The notes below the pieces were generated by a model. That model saw only the letters and a list, made by a program, of their open reading frames with translations. It was not told where the DNA came from and searched no databases. Position numbers and translations under genes: made by a program. This document shows positions 10,976 through 20,769 of a stretch of DNA of 64,000 nucleotides, piece by piece (position 1 is the stretch's first letter; the number at the start of each line of letters is the position of its first letter). The DNA comes from Kluyvera sichuanensis (GTDB lineage Bacteria; Pseudomonadota; Gammaproteobacteria; Enterobacterales; Enterobacteriaceae), in assembly GCF_014218705.1 (NCBI RefSeq), contig NZ_JABBJF010000003.1, positions 300,966 to 364,965 of the forward strand. The letters are read 5' to 3'.

Positions 10976-12346
10976 ATGAAAAAGCTGACCTGTTTTAAAG
11001 CCTATGACATCCGCGGCAAGCTGGGCGAAGAGCTGAATGAAGAGATTGCCTGCCGCATTGGTCGCGCCTATGGCGAGTACCTGAAACCGAAAACCGTGGT
11101 GCTGGGTGGCGATGTCCGCCTGACCAGCGAGGCGTTGAAGCTGGCGCTGGCACGCGGCCTGCGCGATGCGGGCGTGGACGTGCTGGATATCGGCCTTGCC
11201 GGTACTGAAGAGATCTACTTCGCCACCTTCCATCTCGGCGTAGACGGCGGCATTGAAGTGACCGCCAGCCATAACCCGATGGACTACAACGGCATGAAGC
11301 TGGTGCGCGAAGGCGCGCGGCCGATCAGCGGTGACACCGGGCTGCGTGATATTCAGCGTCTGGCGGAAGAGAACTTCTTCCCGCCGGTGGACGAAGCAAA
11401 ACGCGGCGGCTATCAGCAAATTAACCTGCGCGATGCCTACGTTGAGCATCTGCTGGGCTACATCGATGTGAAAAATCTCACCCCGCTCAAGCTGGTGATT
11501 AACTCCGGCAACGGCGCGGCGGGCCCGGTTATTAATGCGCTGGAAGCCCGCTTCAAGGCGCTGAACGTGCCGGTCAGCCTGATTAAGGTACATAACAACC
11601 CGGATGGCAACTTCCCACACGGCATTCCTAACCCGCTGCTGCCGGAGTGCCGCGATGACACCCGCGATGCGGTGCTGAAGTACGGTGCCGATATGGGCAT
11701 CGCCTTTGACGGCGATTTCGACCGCTGCTTCCTGTTCGACGAGCAGGGGCAATTTATCGAGGGCTACTACATCGTTGGCCTGCTAGCGGAAGCCTTCCTC
11801 GAGAAAAACCCCGGCGCGCGCATTATCCACGACCCGCGCCTGTCGTGGAACACCGTCGACGTGGTGACCGCCGCAGGCGGCACGCCGGTGATGTCGAAAA
11901 CTGGTCACGCGTTTATCAAAGAACGTATGCGCAAAGACGACGCGGTGTACGGCGGCGAGATGAGCGCCCACCATTATTTCCGCGATTTTGCCTACTGCGA
12001 CAGCGGGATGATCCCGTGGCTGCTGGTGAGCGAACTGCTGTGTCTGAAGGGCAAAACCCTGGGTCAACTGGTGCATGACCGCATGGCGGCATTCCCGGCA
12101 AGCGGGGAGATCAATAGCCAGCTGAAAGCGCCGTCTGAGGCGATTGCCCGGGTAGAGGCGCATTTTGCCGGCAGCGCGCTGGAGATTGACCGTACCGACG
12201 GTATCAGCCTGGCGTTCGCCGACTGGCGCTTCAACCTGCGTTCGTCGAACACCGAACCGGTGGTGCGCCTGAACGTGGAGTCTCGCGGCAATACGCCGCT
12301 GATGCAGGCGCGAACGCAGGACATTCTGGCGCTGCTTAATCAGTAA
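10976..12346 (+). CDS. cpsG: Phosphomannomutase (ManB/CpsG)
   Basis: 456-residue alpha-D-phosphohexomutase that interconverts mannose-6-phosphate and mannose-1-phosphate for GDP-mannose synthesis. The phosphoserine loop [13 protein letters not shown] lies near residue 98 and the metal-binding loop DGDFDR near 245. The C-terminal phosphate-binding loop is [12 protein letters not shown]. An AGAAAGG site precedes the ATG. The preceding gap holds a REP unit, so translation here is not coupled to cpsB. Confidence 0.96.
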   Translation: MKKLTCFKAYDIRGKLGEELNEEIACRIGRAYGEYLKPKTVVLGGDVRLTSEALKLALARGLRDAGVDVLDIGLAGTEEIYFATFHLGVDGGIEVTASHNPMDYNGMKLVREGARPISGDTGLRDIQRLAEENFFPPVDEAKRGGYQQINLRDAYVEHLLGYIDVKNLTPLKLVINSGNGAAGPVINALEARFKALNVPVSLIKVHNNPDGNFPHGIPNPLLPECRDDTRDAVLKYGADMGIAFDGDFDRCFLFDEQGQFIEGYYIVGLLAEAFLEKNPGARIIHDPRLSWNTVDVVTAAGGTPVMSKTGHAFIKERMRKDDAVYGGEMSAHHYFRDFAYCDSGMIPWLLVSELLCLKGKTLGQLVHDRMAAFPASGEINSQLKAPSEAIARVEAHFAGSALEIDRTDGISLAFADWRFNLRSSNTEPVVRLNVESRGNTPLMQARTQDILALLNQ

Positions 12347-12352
12347 CAATTT

Positions 12353-12443
12353 CCCCCCTCACCCTAACCCTCTCCCCACAGGGGAGAGGGGACCGTCTGG
12401 TTTTCTCCCTCGCCCCTGTGGGGAGAGGGCCGGGGTGAGAGGG
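12353..12443. repeat. Long palindromic repeat element between cpsG and wcaJ
   Basis: About 90 bases with nested inverted repeats: ccctcaccctaaccctctcc at the left is mirrored by gagaggg...ggggtgagaggg at the right, and an inner ctctccccacaggggagag pairs within itself. This is the ccctctcc/ggagaggg palindromic family that occurs as scattered non-coding copies in many gammaproteobacteria. It would fold strongly in the operon mRNA. Confidence 0.7.
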
Positions 12444-12465
12444 AACACATTGAATAGGACCAACG

Positions 12466-13860
12466 ATGACGACTCTAAAAAAGCGCGAACGAGCCAAAAC
12501 GAATGCATCGTTAATCTCCATGGTGCAACGTTTTTCAGATATCACCATCATGATAGGTGGGCTGTGGCTGGTGTGTCAGGCCGTCGCGTTGCCGTTTTTG
12601 TACCTGCATCTGCTGATGGCGCTGGTCACGCTGGTGGTATTCCAGATGATCGGCGGGATCACCGACTTTTATCGCTCATGGCGCGGCGTCCGTATCACCA
12701 CCGAGCTATTACTGCTGCTGCAAAACTGGACGTTGAGCCTGGTCTTTACCGCTGGGCTGCTGGCGTTTAACGATGACTTCAACACCAACTTCGCCATGTG
12801 GCTGGCGTGGTATCTGCTGAGCACCATCGGCATGCTAGCCAGCCGGGCGTTTATCCGTTACGGCGCGGGCGTGCTGCGCCATCGCGGCTACAACACCCGC
12901 TATGTGGCGGTGGCTGGCGATATGCCGGAAGGGCAGGCGCTGCTGGAGAGCTTCCGCAATCAACCGTGGCTTGGCTATGCGGTAGTGGGCTGCTATCACG
13001 ATGCAAAACCGGGCGGCGTGAATACCGACTGGATGGGCAACTTCGAGCAACTGCTTGACGACGCCCGCTGCGGCAAGATTCACAACGTCTATATCTCCAT
13101 GGCGATGCAGGACGAGCTGCAGATCAAAAATCTGGTGCGCGATCTCGCCGACACCACCTGTACCGTGCTGCTGATCCCGGACGTCTTCACCTTCAACATT
13201 CTGCACTCCCGCGTCGAAGTGGTGAACGGCATTCCCGTCGTCCCGCTATATGACACCCCGCTCTCCGGCGTAAACCGCATCCTGAAACGACTGGAAGATA
13301 TCGTGCTGGCCAGCGGCATTCTGCTGCTTATCTCTCCGGCGCTGTGCTGTATTGCGCTGGCGGTGAAGCTCAGCTCGCCTGGGCCGATTATTTTCCGCCA
13401 GACCCGCTATGGCATGGACGGTAAGCCTATCAAGGTATGGAAATTCCGCTCCATGAAGGTGATGGAGAACGACAAGGTGGTGACCCAGGCGACGCAAAAT
13501 GACCCGCGCGTGACCCGTGTGGGCAACTTCCTGCGCCGGACCTCGCTCGATGAACTGCCGCAGTTTATCAACGTGCTCACCGGCGGGATGTCGATTGTTG
13601 GCCCACGTCCGCACGCCGTGGCGCATAACGAGCAGTACCGTCAGCTGATTGAAGGCTACATGCTGCGTCACAAAGTGAAGCCTGGCATTACCGGTTGGGC
13701 GCAGATTAACGGCTGGCGCGGCGAGACCGACACCCTGGAGAAAATGGAAAAACGGGTGGAGTTCGACCTCGAATACATCCGCGAGTGGAGCCTGTGGCTC
13801 GATATCAAAATTGTTTTCCTGACGGTGTTTAAAGGCTTCGTCAACAAAGCAGCCTATTGA
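12466..13860 (+). CDS. wcaJ: Undecaprenyl-phosphate glucose-1-phosphate transferase WcaJ
   Basis: 464-residue polyprenyl-phosphate hexose-1-phosphate transferase that starts colanic acid by moving glucose-1-phosphate from UDP-glucose to undecaprenyl phosphate. N-terminal membrane helices span roughly residues 20-130, a CoA-binding-like domain follows, and the catalytic C-terminal domain starts with a re-entrant helix (VLASGILLLISPALC) and carries KFRSMK, TSLDELPQ and GPRPHA. The start follows AGGACC. The gap from cpsG contains a palindromic repeat. Confidence 0.95.
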   Translation: MTTLKKRERAKTNASLISMVQRFSDITIMIGGLWLVCQAVALPFLYLHLLMALVTLVVFQMIGGITDFYRSWRGVRITTELLLLLQNWTLSLVFTAGLLAFNDDFNTNFAMWLAWYLLSTIGMLASRAFIRYGAGVLRHRGYNTRYVAVAGDMPEGQALLESFRNQPWLGYAVVGCYHDAKPGGVNTDWMGNFEQLLDDARCGKIHNVYISMAMQDELQIKNLVRDLADTTCTVLLIPDVFTFNILHSRVEVVNGIPVVPLYDTPLSGVNRILKRLEDIVLASGILLLISPALCCIALAVKLSSPGPIIFRQTRYGMDGKPIKVWKFRSMKVMENDKVVTQATQNDPRVTRVGNFLRRTSLDELPQFINVLTGGMSIVGPRPHAVAHNEQYRQLIEGYMLRHKVKPGITGWAQINGWRGETDTLEKMEKRVEFDLEYIREWSLWLDIKIVFLTVFKGFVNKAAY

Positions 13861-13869
13861 GGACGCAAC

Positions 13870-15351
13870 ATGGGCTTACGAGAAAAAACCATCAACGGCG
13901 CCAAATGGTCGGCGATGGCAACGGTGGTGATTATTGGCCTCGGGCTGGCGCAGATGACCGTGTTGGCACGGCTGTTTGACGGCCACCAGTTTGGCCTGCT
14001 CACCGTGTCGCTGGTGATTATCGCGCTGGCGGATACGCTGTCGGATTTCGGCATTGCCAACTCGATTATTCAGCGCAAAGAGATTAGCCAACTGGAGCTG
14101 ACCACGCTCTACTGGCTGAACGTCGGGCTTGGGGTGGCGGTGTTTGCGGCGGTTTATCTGCTGAGCGACACCATTGCGAACCTGCTGCATAACCCGGACC
14201 TGGCACCGCTGATTAAAACCTTGTCGCTGGCGTTCGTGGTGATCCCGCACGGCCAGCAGTTCCGTGCGTTGATGCAAAAGGAGCTGGAGTTTAACAAAAT
14301 TGGTTCGATTGAGACCGCCGCCGTGTTGTCAGGCTTCACCTTCACGGTGATCAGCTCCTGCTTCTGGCCGCTGGCGATGACCGCGATCCTTGGCTATCTG
14401 GTTAACAGCACCGTGCGCACGCTGCTGTTTGGCTACTTTGGCCGCAAAATTTACCGCCCGGGCCTGCACTTTTCGCTCGCCACCGTGATGCCCAACCTGC
14501 GATTCGGCGCGTGGCTAACGGCGGACAGCATTGTTAACTACATCAGCACCAACCTCTCTACCCTGACGCTGGCGCGTATTCTCGGGGCGAGCGTTGCGGG
14601 TGGGTACAACCTGGCCTACAACGTGGCGGTGGTGCCGCCAATGAAGCTTAACCCGATTATCACTCGCGTGCTGTTCCCGGCGTTTGCCAAGATTCAGGAC
14701 GACAACGACAAGCTGCGGGTGAACTTCTACAAGCTGCTGTCGGTGGTGGGGATTATCAACTTCCCGGCGCTGCTGGGGCTGATGGTGGTGAGCAATAACT
14801 TCGTGCCGTTGGTGTTTGGCGAGAAGTGGATGCACATCGTACCCATCCTGCAACTGCTGTGCGTGGTGGGACTGCTGCGCTCCGTAGGCAACCCGATTGG
14901 CTCGCTGCTGATGGCCAAAGCGCGCGTGGATATCAGCTTTAAATTCAACGTGTTTAAAACCTTTCTGTTTATTCCCGCGGTGATTGTCGGCGGGGAGATG
15001 GGCGGCGCGATTGGCGTGACGCTCGGCTTCCTGCTGGTGCAAATCATCAACACCATCCTCAGCTACTTCGTGATGATCAAACCGGTACTGGGGCCGGGCT
15101 ACCGTGACTACCTGCTGAGCCTGTGGCTGCCGTTCCGGCTTTCGCTGCCCACGCTTATCACCAGCTATGCCGTCGGGCGACTGCTGGCGGCCAGCGTGTC
15201 GTTACCGATGCTGCTGGCGTTACAGGTGCTGGTGGGCGTACTCAGCTTTGCGCTGGTGATTGTGCTGTCGCGCAATAGCCTGCTGATTGAACTTAAAAAA
15301 CCGCTCTGTCGGAGCCAGAAACTGAAGACGCTCCTACGCGTCCCTAATTGA
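13870..15351 (+). CDS. wzxC: Colanic acid repeat-unit flippase WzxC
   Basis: 493-residue MOP-superfamily flippase with about 12-14 membrane segments, which moves the undecaprenyl-linked colanic acid unit to the periplasm. It begins MGLREKTINGAKWSA with a short amphipathic head followed by hydrophobic segments throughout. It sits ten bases after wcaJ with a GAGGACG site, in the order seen in E. coli. Confidence 0.95.
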   Translation: MGLREKTINGAKWSAMATVVIIGLGLAQMTVLARLFDGHQFGLLTVSLVIIALADTLSDFGIANSIIQRKEISQLELTTLYWLNVGLGVAVFAAVYLLSDTIANLLHNPDLAPLIKTLSLAFVVIPHGQQFRALMQKELEFNKIGSIETAAVLSGFTFTVISSCFWPLAMTAILGYLVNSTVRTLLFGYFGRKIYRPGLHFSLATVMPNLRFGAWLTADSIVNYISTNLSTLTLARILGASVAGGYNLAYNVAVVPPMKLNPIITRVLFPAFAKIQDDNDKLRVNFYKLLSVVGIINFPALLGLMVVSNNFVPLVFGEKWMHIVPILQLLCVVGLLRSVGNPIGSLLMAKARVDISFKFNVFKTFLFIPAVIVGGEMGGAIGVTLGFLLVQIINTILSYFVMIKPVLGPGYRDYLLSLWLPFRLSLPTLITSYAVGRLLAASVSLPMLLALQVLVGVLSFALVIVLSRNSLLIELKKPLCRSQKLKTLLRVPN

Positions 15352-15381
15352 TTTGCTTGAAACCCCTTTGATGAGGCCATG

Positions 15382-16662
15382 ATGAAATTATTAATTTTGG
15401 GAAACCACACCTGCGGCAACCGTGGCGATAGCGCCATTATGCGCGGCCTGCTCGATGCCATCGTCCGCCAACAGCCGGACGTAGAAATGGACGTGATGAG
15501 CCGTTTCCCGATCAGTTCCTCCTGGTTGCAGGGGCGTGAGATTATCGCCGATCCGTTGTATCAACTGAGCCAGAAGCAGCAGGCGGCAGGGGGGATGAGC
15601 GGGCGCGTGAAGAAGGTGCTGCGCCGTCGCTTCCAGCACAAGATCCTGCTGGCGAAGGTGACCGGCGAAGGCAAATTGCGGAACTTTGAGATTGCTCCGG
15701 AGTTCCATGAATTTGTACGCTTCCTCGGTAACTACGATGCGATTATCCAGGTCGGCGGCTCGAACTACGTCGATCTCTATGGCTTGACCCACTTTGAGTA
15801 TCCGCTGTGCGCCTTTATGGCCAATAAGCCGATTTACATGATTGGCCACAGCGTTGGGCCGTTCCAGAACCCGGACTTTAACCAACTGGCGAACTACGCC
15901 TTTGGCCGCACTCATGCGCTGATCCTGCGTGAAACCGTCAGCCGTGAGCTGATGGCGAAAGCGGAGATCGATACCTCGAAAGTAGAGCAGGGCGTGGATA
16001 CCGCCTGGCTGGTTGAGCATCGCAACGACAGCTTTGAACCGAGCTACGCGGTGCAGCATTGGCTGAACCTGACCGCGCAGCGCAAAACCGTCGCGATTAC
16101 GCTGCGCGAGCTGGAGCCGTTCGATACACGCCTTGGCACCACCCAGCAGGCCTACGAAAAAGCCTTTGCCGAGGTGGTGAACCGGATGATTGCCGACGGC
16201 TATCAGGTATTAGCGCTCTCGACCTGTACCAGCATCGACCGCTACAACCGTGATGACCGCATGGTGGCGTTACGCATGGCGCAGTACGTCGAAAACCGCG
16301 AACACTTCCATATCGCCATGGATGAACTGAACGACGTGGAGGTCGGCAAGATCCTCGCCTCCTGCGAGCTGACCATCGGCACGCGTCTGCACTCGGCGAT
16401 TATCTCCATGAACTTTGGCACCCCGGCAATTGCCATTAACTATGAGCACAAATCCGCGGGCATCATGCAGCAGCTTGGGATGCCGGAGATGGCTATCGAC
16501 ATTCGCCACCTGCTGGATGGTTCCATGCAGGGCGTGGTGGCCGATATTCTGAACCAGCTTCCGGCGCTGGGTGAGAAGGTGGCGACGGCGGTAGAAGGCG
16601 AGCGTCAGAAAGGCTTTAGCATGATTGAATCGGTGCTCAGCCGTATTCGGGAGGGCCGATGA
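15382..16662 (+). CDS. wcaK: Colanic acid pyruvyltransferase WcaK
   Basis: 426-residue polysaccharide pyruvyltransferase-family protein that adds the pyruvate ketal to the terminal galactose. The N-terminal LILGNHTCGNRGDSAI and the C-terminal GTRLHSAIISMNFGTPAIA are the conserved sugar and nucleotide segments. Two adjacent ATG codons (15379, 15382) follow a GAGG site; the second is preferred because it gives eight-base spacing and the E. coli length. It overlaps wcaL by four bases. Confidence 0.93.
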   Translation: MKLLILGNHTCGNRGDSAIMRGLLDAIVRQQPDVEMDVMSRFPISSSWLQGREIIADPLYQLSQKQQAAGGMSGRVKKVLRRRFQHKILLAKVTGEGKLRNFEIAPEFHEFVRFLGNYDAIIQVGGSNYVDLYGLTHFEYPLCAFMANKPIYMIGHSVGPFQNPDFNQLANYAFGRTHALILRETVSRELMAKAEIDTSKVEQGVDTAWLVEHRNDSFEPSYAVQHWLNLTAQRKTVAITLRELEPFDTRLGTTQQAYEKAFAEVVNRMIADGYQVLALSTCTSIDRYNRDDRMVALRMAQYVENREHFHIAMDELNDVEVGKILASCELTIGTRLHSAIISMNFGTPAIAINYEHKSAGIMQQLGMPEMAIDIRHLLDGSMQGVVADILNQLPALGEKVATAVEGERQKGFSMIESVLSRIREGR

Positions 16663-17882
16663 AAGTCAGCTTCTTTCTGCTGAAATTCCCGTTATCGTCA
16701 GAGACCTTCGTCCTGAACCAGATTGTGGCGTTTATCGATATGGGCCATGAGGTAGAGATTGTCGCGCTGCAAAAGGGCGACCTCACCAACACCCATACCG
16801 CCTACACCCAGTACCGGCTGGCGGAGAAGGTCCGCTGGTTACAGGACGAACCCGCCAGCGCGCTGGAAAAACTGCGCTACCGTGCGTTCAGCACCCTGCG
16901 CGGCCTGCACCGTCCCGCCGTCTGGCGGGCGTTGAATACGCGTCGCTATGGGCAAGAGGCGCGCAATCTCATTCTTTCCACCATCTGTAGCCGCACGCCG
17001 GCGCCAATTGTGGCCGATATCTTTATCGCCCACTTTGGCCCGGCGGGCGTAACGGCGGCCAAGCTGCGCGAGCTAGGGGTGATTGACGGGAAAATTGCTA
17101 CCGTCTTCCACGGTATTGATATCTCCAGCCGCGAAGTACTCAGCCACTATGGCGGGGAGTATCAGCAGCTTTTTCGGCGCGGCGACATGATGCTGCCGAT
17201 TAGCCAGCTGTGGGCTGAACGGCTACAGGCGATGGGCTGCCCGGCGGATAAAATCACCGTCTCGCGGATGGGGGTGAATATGGACCGTTTCTCATTACGG
17301 CCTTTGAAAGCGCCGGACGACTGTCTACAGATTATCTCCGTTGCCCGGTTGACCGAGAAAAAAGGGCTGCACGTGGCGATTGAAGCCTGTCGCCAGCTAA
17401 AAGCGCAGGGAGTCAACTTTCGCTACCGCATTCTCGGCATCGGCCCGTGGGAACGGCGTTTGCGAACCCTGATTGAACAGTATCAGTTGGAAGACCGCGT
17501 GGAGATGCCGGGGTTTAAACCGAGTCATGAAGTGAAAATGATGCTTGATGAAGCCGACGTGTTCCTGCTGCCGTCGGTGACCGGCGCGGACGGCGATATG
17601 GAGGGGATTCCGGTGGCGCTAATGGAGGCGATGGCCGTGGGGATCCCGGTGCTCTCTACCGTTCACAGTGGGATCCCGGAGCTGATTGAGTCCGGGGATT
17701 CCGGCTGGCTGGTGGCCGAGAACGACGCACGGGCGCTGGCTGACAAGCTGAAAGCATTAGGGCGGATGGATGCGCAGAGCCTCCAGCCCGTACTTGAGCG
17801 GGCTCGTGAAAAAGTGGAAACCGATTTTAACCAGCAGGTGATCAACCAACAGCTCGCCCACCTGCTGTACACGCTTTGCTAA
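16659..17882 (+). CDS. wcaL: Colanic acid galactosyltransferase WcaL (GT4)
   Basis: 407-residue GT-B glycosyltransferase proposed to add the terminal galactose that WcaK pyruvylates. It starts MKVSFFLLKFPLSSETFV. The donor-domain signature VARLTEKKGLHVAIEA and the E-x7-E region GIPVALMEAMAVGIPV are clear. The ATGA overlap with wcaK suggests coupled production of the two partners. Confidence 0.94.
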   Translation: MKVSFFLLKFPLSSETFVLNQIVAFIDMGHEVEIVALQKGDLTNTHTAYTQYRLAEKVRWLQDEPASALEKLRYRAFSTLRGLHRPAVWRALNTRRYGQEARNLILSTICSRTPAPIVADIFIAHFGPAGVTAAKLRELGVIDGKIATVFHGIDISSREVLSHYGGEYQQLFRRGDMMLPISQLWAERLQAMGCPADKITVSRMGVNMDRFSLRPLKAPDDCLQIISVARLTEKKGLHVAIEACRQLKAQGVNFRYRILGIGPWERRLRTLIEQYQLEDRVEMPGFKPSHEVKMMLDEADVFLLPSVTGADGDMEGIPVALMEAMAVGIPVLSTVHSGIPELIESGDSGWLVAENDARALADKLKALGRMDAQSLQPVLERAREKVETDFNQQVINQQLAHLLYTLC

Positions 17883-17891
17883 GGAGGTGCC

Positions 17892-19286
17892 ATGCGTACT
17901 TTAACCCGACGACACTTTCTGACGGCCGGCGCGACGCTGGCCGCCTTGCCGCTGCTGCCCGTCGACCGCGCCCGCGCGGCAGGGCAATCTGCAGCGGCTG
18001 ATATTCGTGATTTCTATCGTGACGGTGACTGGATCCGCGCGTTTAACGAGGCGTTCAGCAAGGCGGATACGGTCTCCGTTCCTGCTGGCGTGACCTGCGA
18101 CAATATCAACACCGCCATCACCGTGCCGCCGGGCAAAACGCTGGCGGTTGCTGGGGCGCTAAAGGGCAACGGCCGCGGGCGGTTTATCCTGCAACAGGGC
18201 TGTAAAATTAGCGGCAGCGGCGAGGCGAGTCTCTATAACATCACCCTCGACGTCCGCGGTGGCGACTGCACGATTGAAGGGCTGACCATGAGCGGCTACG
18301 GCCCGGTGGCGCAGATATTCATCGGCGGCAAAGACAAGCAGCAGATGCAAAATCTTAACATTACCCGCCTCACCGTCACCAAAGCGAACTACGGTATTCT
18401 CCGCCAGGGCTACCACAATCAGTGGCAGGACGTCAGCATCACCCACTGCCATTTCAGCTACCTGCAGGGCGACGCCATCGAATGGAACGTGGCGATAAAC
18501 GACAGCAATATCCTCATTTCTGACCATGTCATCGACCATATCGACTGCACCAACGGCAAGGTAAACTGGGGGATAGGCATTGGCCTCGCGGGCAGTACCT
18601 ACGATAACGGCTACCCGGAAGACCAGGCGGTTAAGCACTTTGTGGTTGCCAACATCACCGGCAGCAACTGCCGCCAGCTGGTGCACGTTGAGAACGGAAA
18701 GCATTTTATTATTCGCAACGTCAAGGCCAGTAATATCACCCCGGAATTCAGCAAGCAGGCGGGAATAGATAACGCCACCGTAGCGATCTACGGATGTGAT
18801 AATTTCGTTATCGATGGTGTTGATATGGTTAATAGCGCGGGAATGCTGATCGGCTATGGTGTTATCAAAGGTAACTATTTGTCGATACCGCAAAATTTCC
18901 GTTTGAATAATATACAGATTAATAATGAGAAGGCAGATACTAAGCTGCGGGGGATCCAGATCTCCTCAGGCAACGCACAGTCCTTCGTTTCTATCACCAA
19001 CCTGAATCTGCGCTATGCCTCGCTGGCGCTGCACAACAAGCCACAGCATATTTTCATGCGTAATATCAATGTGATGCAGGTAGCAGCGCGTGAGCCAGCG
19101 CTGTCGCTCAACTTTGACTTGCGTAAGGATGTGCGCGGTAAATTTATGGCCAAACAGGATACGCTGCTGTCGCTGGCGCACGTCAACGCCGTTAACGAGA
19201 AGGGGCAGCCGTCGGTGGATATCGACCTTATTGATCAACATGTTGTTAATTCTGAACGGCTTAATTTCACGCTGCCGCGCCGCTAG
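17892..19286 (+). CDS. wcaM: Colanic acid biosynthesis protein WcaM, Tat-type signal
   Basis: 464-residue protein equal in length to E. coli WcaM, the last gene of the colanic acid operon. The N-terminus has a twin-arginine-like signal ([19 protein letters not shown]), ending near ARA at residues 28-30, so export to the periplasm is predicted. The mature part is rich in short beta-strand repeats typical of a right-handed parallel beta-helix of the pectate-lyase type. Its exact activity is not established. The ribosome site is AAGGAGG. Confidence 0.93.
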   Translation: MRTLTRRHFLTAGATLAALPLLPVDRARAAGQSAAADIRDFYRDGDWIRAFNEAFSKADTVSVPAGVTCDNINTAITVPPGKTLAVAGALKGNGRGRFILQQGCKISGSGEASLYNITLDVRGGDCTIEGLTMSGYGPVAQIFIGGKDKQQMQNLNITRLTVTKANYGILRQGYHNQWQDVSITHCHFSYLQGDAIEWNVAINDSNILISDHVIDHIDCTNGKVNWGIGIGLAGSTYDNGYPEDQAVKHFVVANITGSNCRQLVHVENGKHFIIRNVKASNITPEFSKQAGIDNATVAIYGCDNFVIDGVDMVNSAGMLIGYGVIKGNYLSIPQNFRLNNIQINNEKADTKLRGIQISSGNAQSFVSITNLNLRYASLALHNKPQHIFMRNINVMQVAAREPALSLNFDLRKDVRGKFMAKQDTLLSLAHVNAVNEKGQPSVDIDLIDQHVVNSERLNFTLPRR

Positions 19287-19385
19287 CGGCAACTTCCCTG
19301 CCCATTCTCGGACTATATCCAGAGATTTCGCCTAACCCAAAGAGATACTATGAGAAAACAGGGTGGATTAAACATGTTTAATCGC

Positions 19386-19391
19386 TATAAT
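19386..19391 (+). promoter_or_regulatory. Candidate galF promoter -10 box
   Basis: A perfect TATAAT stands 30 bases before the galF ATG; the sequence 17 bases further upstream (gtggat) is a poor -35. The 134-base gap after wcaM and this box suggest galF has its own promoter. Confidence 0.45.
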
Positions 19392-19420
19392 TCAGCAACC
19401 GAATATAGGTGGACAAGATA

Positions 19421-20314
19421 ATGGTTAATTTGAAAGCAGTCATTCCGGTAGCGGGTCTGGGCATGAATATGCTCCCTGCCACGAAGGCGATTCCCAAAGA
19501 GATGCTGCCGATCGTCGACAAGCCAATGGTTCAGTATATCGTTGACGAAGTGGTTGCTGCAGGTATCAAAGAGATCGTTCTGGTAACGCATGCATCGAAG
19601 AACTCGGTGGAGAACCACTTTGACACCTCATACGAACTGGAAGCGCTGCTGGAACAACGTGTAAAACGTCAACTGCTGGCTGAAGTTCAGTCTATCTGTC
19701 CTCCTGGCGTTACCATCATGAACGTTCGTCAGGCTCAGCCGCTGGGTCTGGGACACTCTATCCTTTGCGCCCATCCGATCGTTGGCGATAACCCATTTGT
19801 GGTTGTGCTGCCGGATATCGTGCTGGACAACGCAAGCGCTGACCCGCTTCGCTATAACCTTGCTGCAATGGTGGCTCGTTTCAACGAAACAGGACGTAGC
19901 CAGGTGCTGGCAAAACGTATGCCGGGCGATCTGTCTGAATACTCTGTAATCAAAACAAAAGAGCCGCTGGAATCTGAAGGCAAGGTGAGCCGTATTGTTG
20001 ATTTCATCGAAAAACCGGATCAACCGCAGGAACTGGATTCAGATCTGATGGCCGTTGGGCGTTATGTTCTTTCCGCCGATATCTGGGCTGAGCTGGCGAA
20101 AACCGTGCCTGGGGCATGGGGCCGTATTCAGTTAACGGATGCGATTGCCGAACTGGCTAAAAAGCAGTCTGTTGATGCGATGCTGATGACGGGCGAGAGC
20201 TACGACTGCGGGAAGAAGATGGGGTATATGCAGGCGTTTGTGCAGTATGGGTTGCGGAATGTGAAGGATGGGGCGAAGTTCAGGAAAGGGATTGAAGAAT
20301 TACTTAAATCGTAA
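19421..20314 (+). CDS. galF: GalF, UTP-glucose-1-phosphate uridylyltransferase-like subunit
   Basis: 297-residue homologue of GalU, marking the left border of enterobacterial O-antigen and capsule loci. The nucleotidyltransferase signature is present but altered: [19 protein letters not shown], with NM where GalU has TR, as in other GalF proteins with weak activity. It is thought to modulate GalU and UDP-glucose levels. The ATG at 19421 follows AGGTGG and gives the family start [14 protein letters not shown]; an in-frame GTG lies 12 bases upstream. Confidence 0.95.
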   Translation: MVNLKAVIPVAGLGMNMLPATKAIPKEMLPIVDKPMVQYIVDEVVAAGIKEIVLVTHASKNSVENHFDTSYELEALLEQRVKRQLLAEVQSICPPGVTIMNVRQAQPLGLGHSILCAHPIVGDNPFVVVLPDIVLDNASADPLRYNLAAMVARFNETGRSQVLAKRMPGDLSEYSVIKTKEPLESEGKVSRIVDFIEKPDQPQELDSDLMAVGRYVLSADIWAELAKTVPGAWGRIQLTDAIAELAKKQSVDAMLMTGESYDCGKKMGYMQAFVQYGLRNVKDGAKFRKGIEELLKS

Positions 20315-20524
20315 CCTAGTAAAATTTATTATACGTAATGGGTGGTAGCAGTATTTGAATATTGATTTATTTGGTGCTGCTATCGCTAATAACTTAGTTT
20401 CTATAAGTGAGTGAGTATATTAAAGCGTAGTAAATGATTTATCGTACACTGACTATTTAATTTGTCTATCAAGATAGCGCATCCCCAAAGAAAGCTTTGC
20501 TTCGCCTGAAAATGTAACCATCTG

Positions 20525-20562
20525 CAGTGAACTGGTAGCTTTTGAGCCAGGGGCGGTAGCGT
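20525..20562 (+). promoter_or_regulatory. JUMPstart element with ops (RfaH recruitment) site
   Basis: The conserved JUMPstart sequence begins cagtgaactggtagct and ends with the ops core ggcggtagcgt at 20552-20562. In enterobacteria the ops element in the non-template strand pauses RNA polymerase and recruits RfaH, which suppresses Rho-dependent termination across long, AT-rich polysaccharide operons. Confidence 0.93.
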
Positions 20563-20582
20563 TGCTGTTTCTTTCATTCATT

Positions 20583-20630
20583 ATCTTAGGATATTGAGAT
20601 TTTTTAAATGTCGCAATATCATGCTAAGAT
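20583..20630 (+). promoter_or_regulatory. Extended hairpin in the O-antigen leader, just after ops
   Basis: Outer arms atcttag (20583-20589) and ctaagat (20624-20630), and inner arms gatattg (20590-20596) and caatatc (20614-20620), give 14 base pairs with one three-base bulge. No U-run follows, so a simple terminator is unlikely. It may act on RfaH-modified polymerase or on mRNA stability. Confidence 0.5.
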
Positions 20631-20769
20631 ATTATCTTATTTAATGTAGTGTTCGGATAAAATCAAGAATTTAAACACGTTGATCTTTTACAAAGGGTTG
20701 ATGTGTTGTTTCTTTCCTGAAAGAATATTACAAAAATATAATCTATAGAACTATGGAGATTAACATAAC

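Larger units (their letters stand above)
20315..20769 (+). promoter_or_regulatory. O-antigen operon leader (456-base gene-free stretch)
   Basis: No convincing coding sequence is seen. The stretch is AT-rich and contains a JUMPstart/ops element and a long hairpin described separately, then about 140 bases up to the first gene. The promoter should lie before 20525, but no strong -35/-10 pair could be chosen by eye. Transcription is likely RfaH-dependent through ops. Confidence 0.7.

Noticed and set aside
12353..12443. Insertion sequence remnant
   Set aside because: Too short, no transposase fragment and no target duplication; fits a palindromic intergenic repeat.
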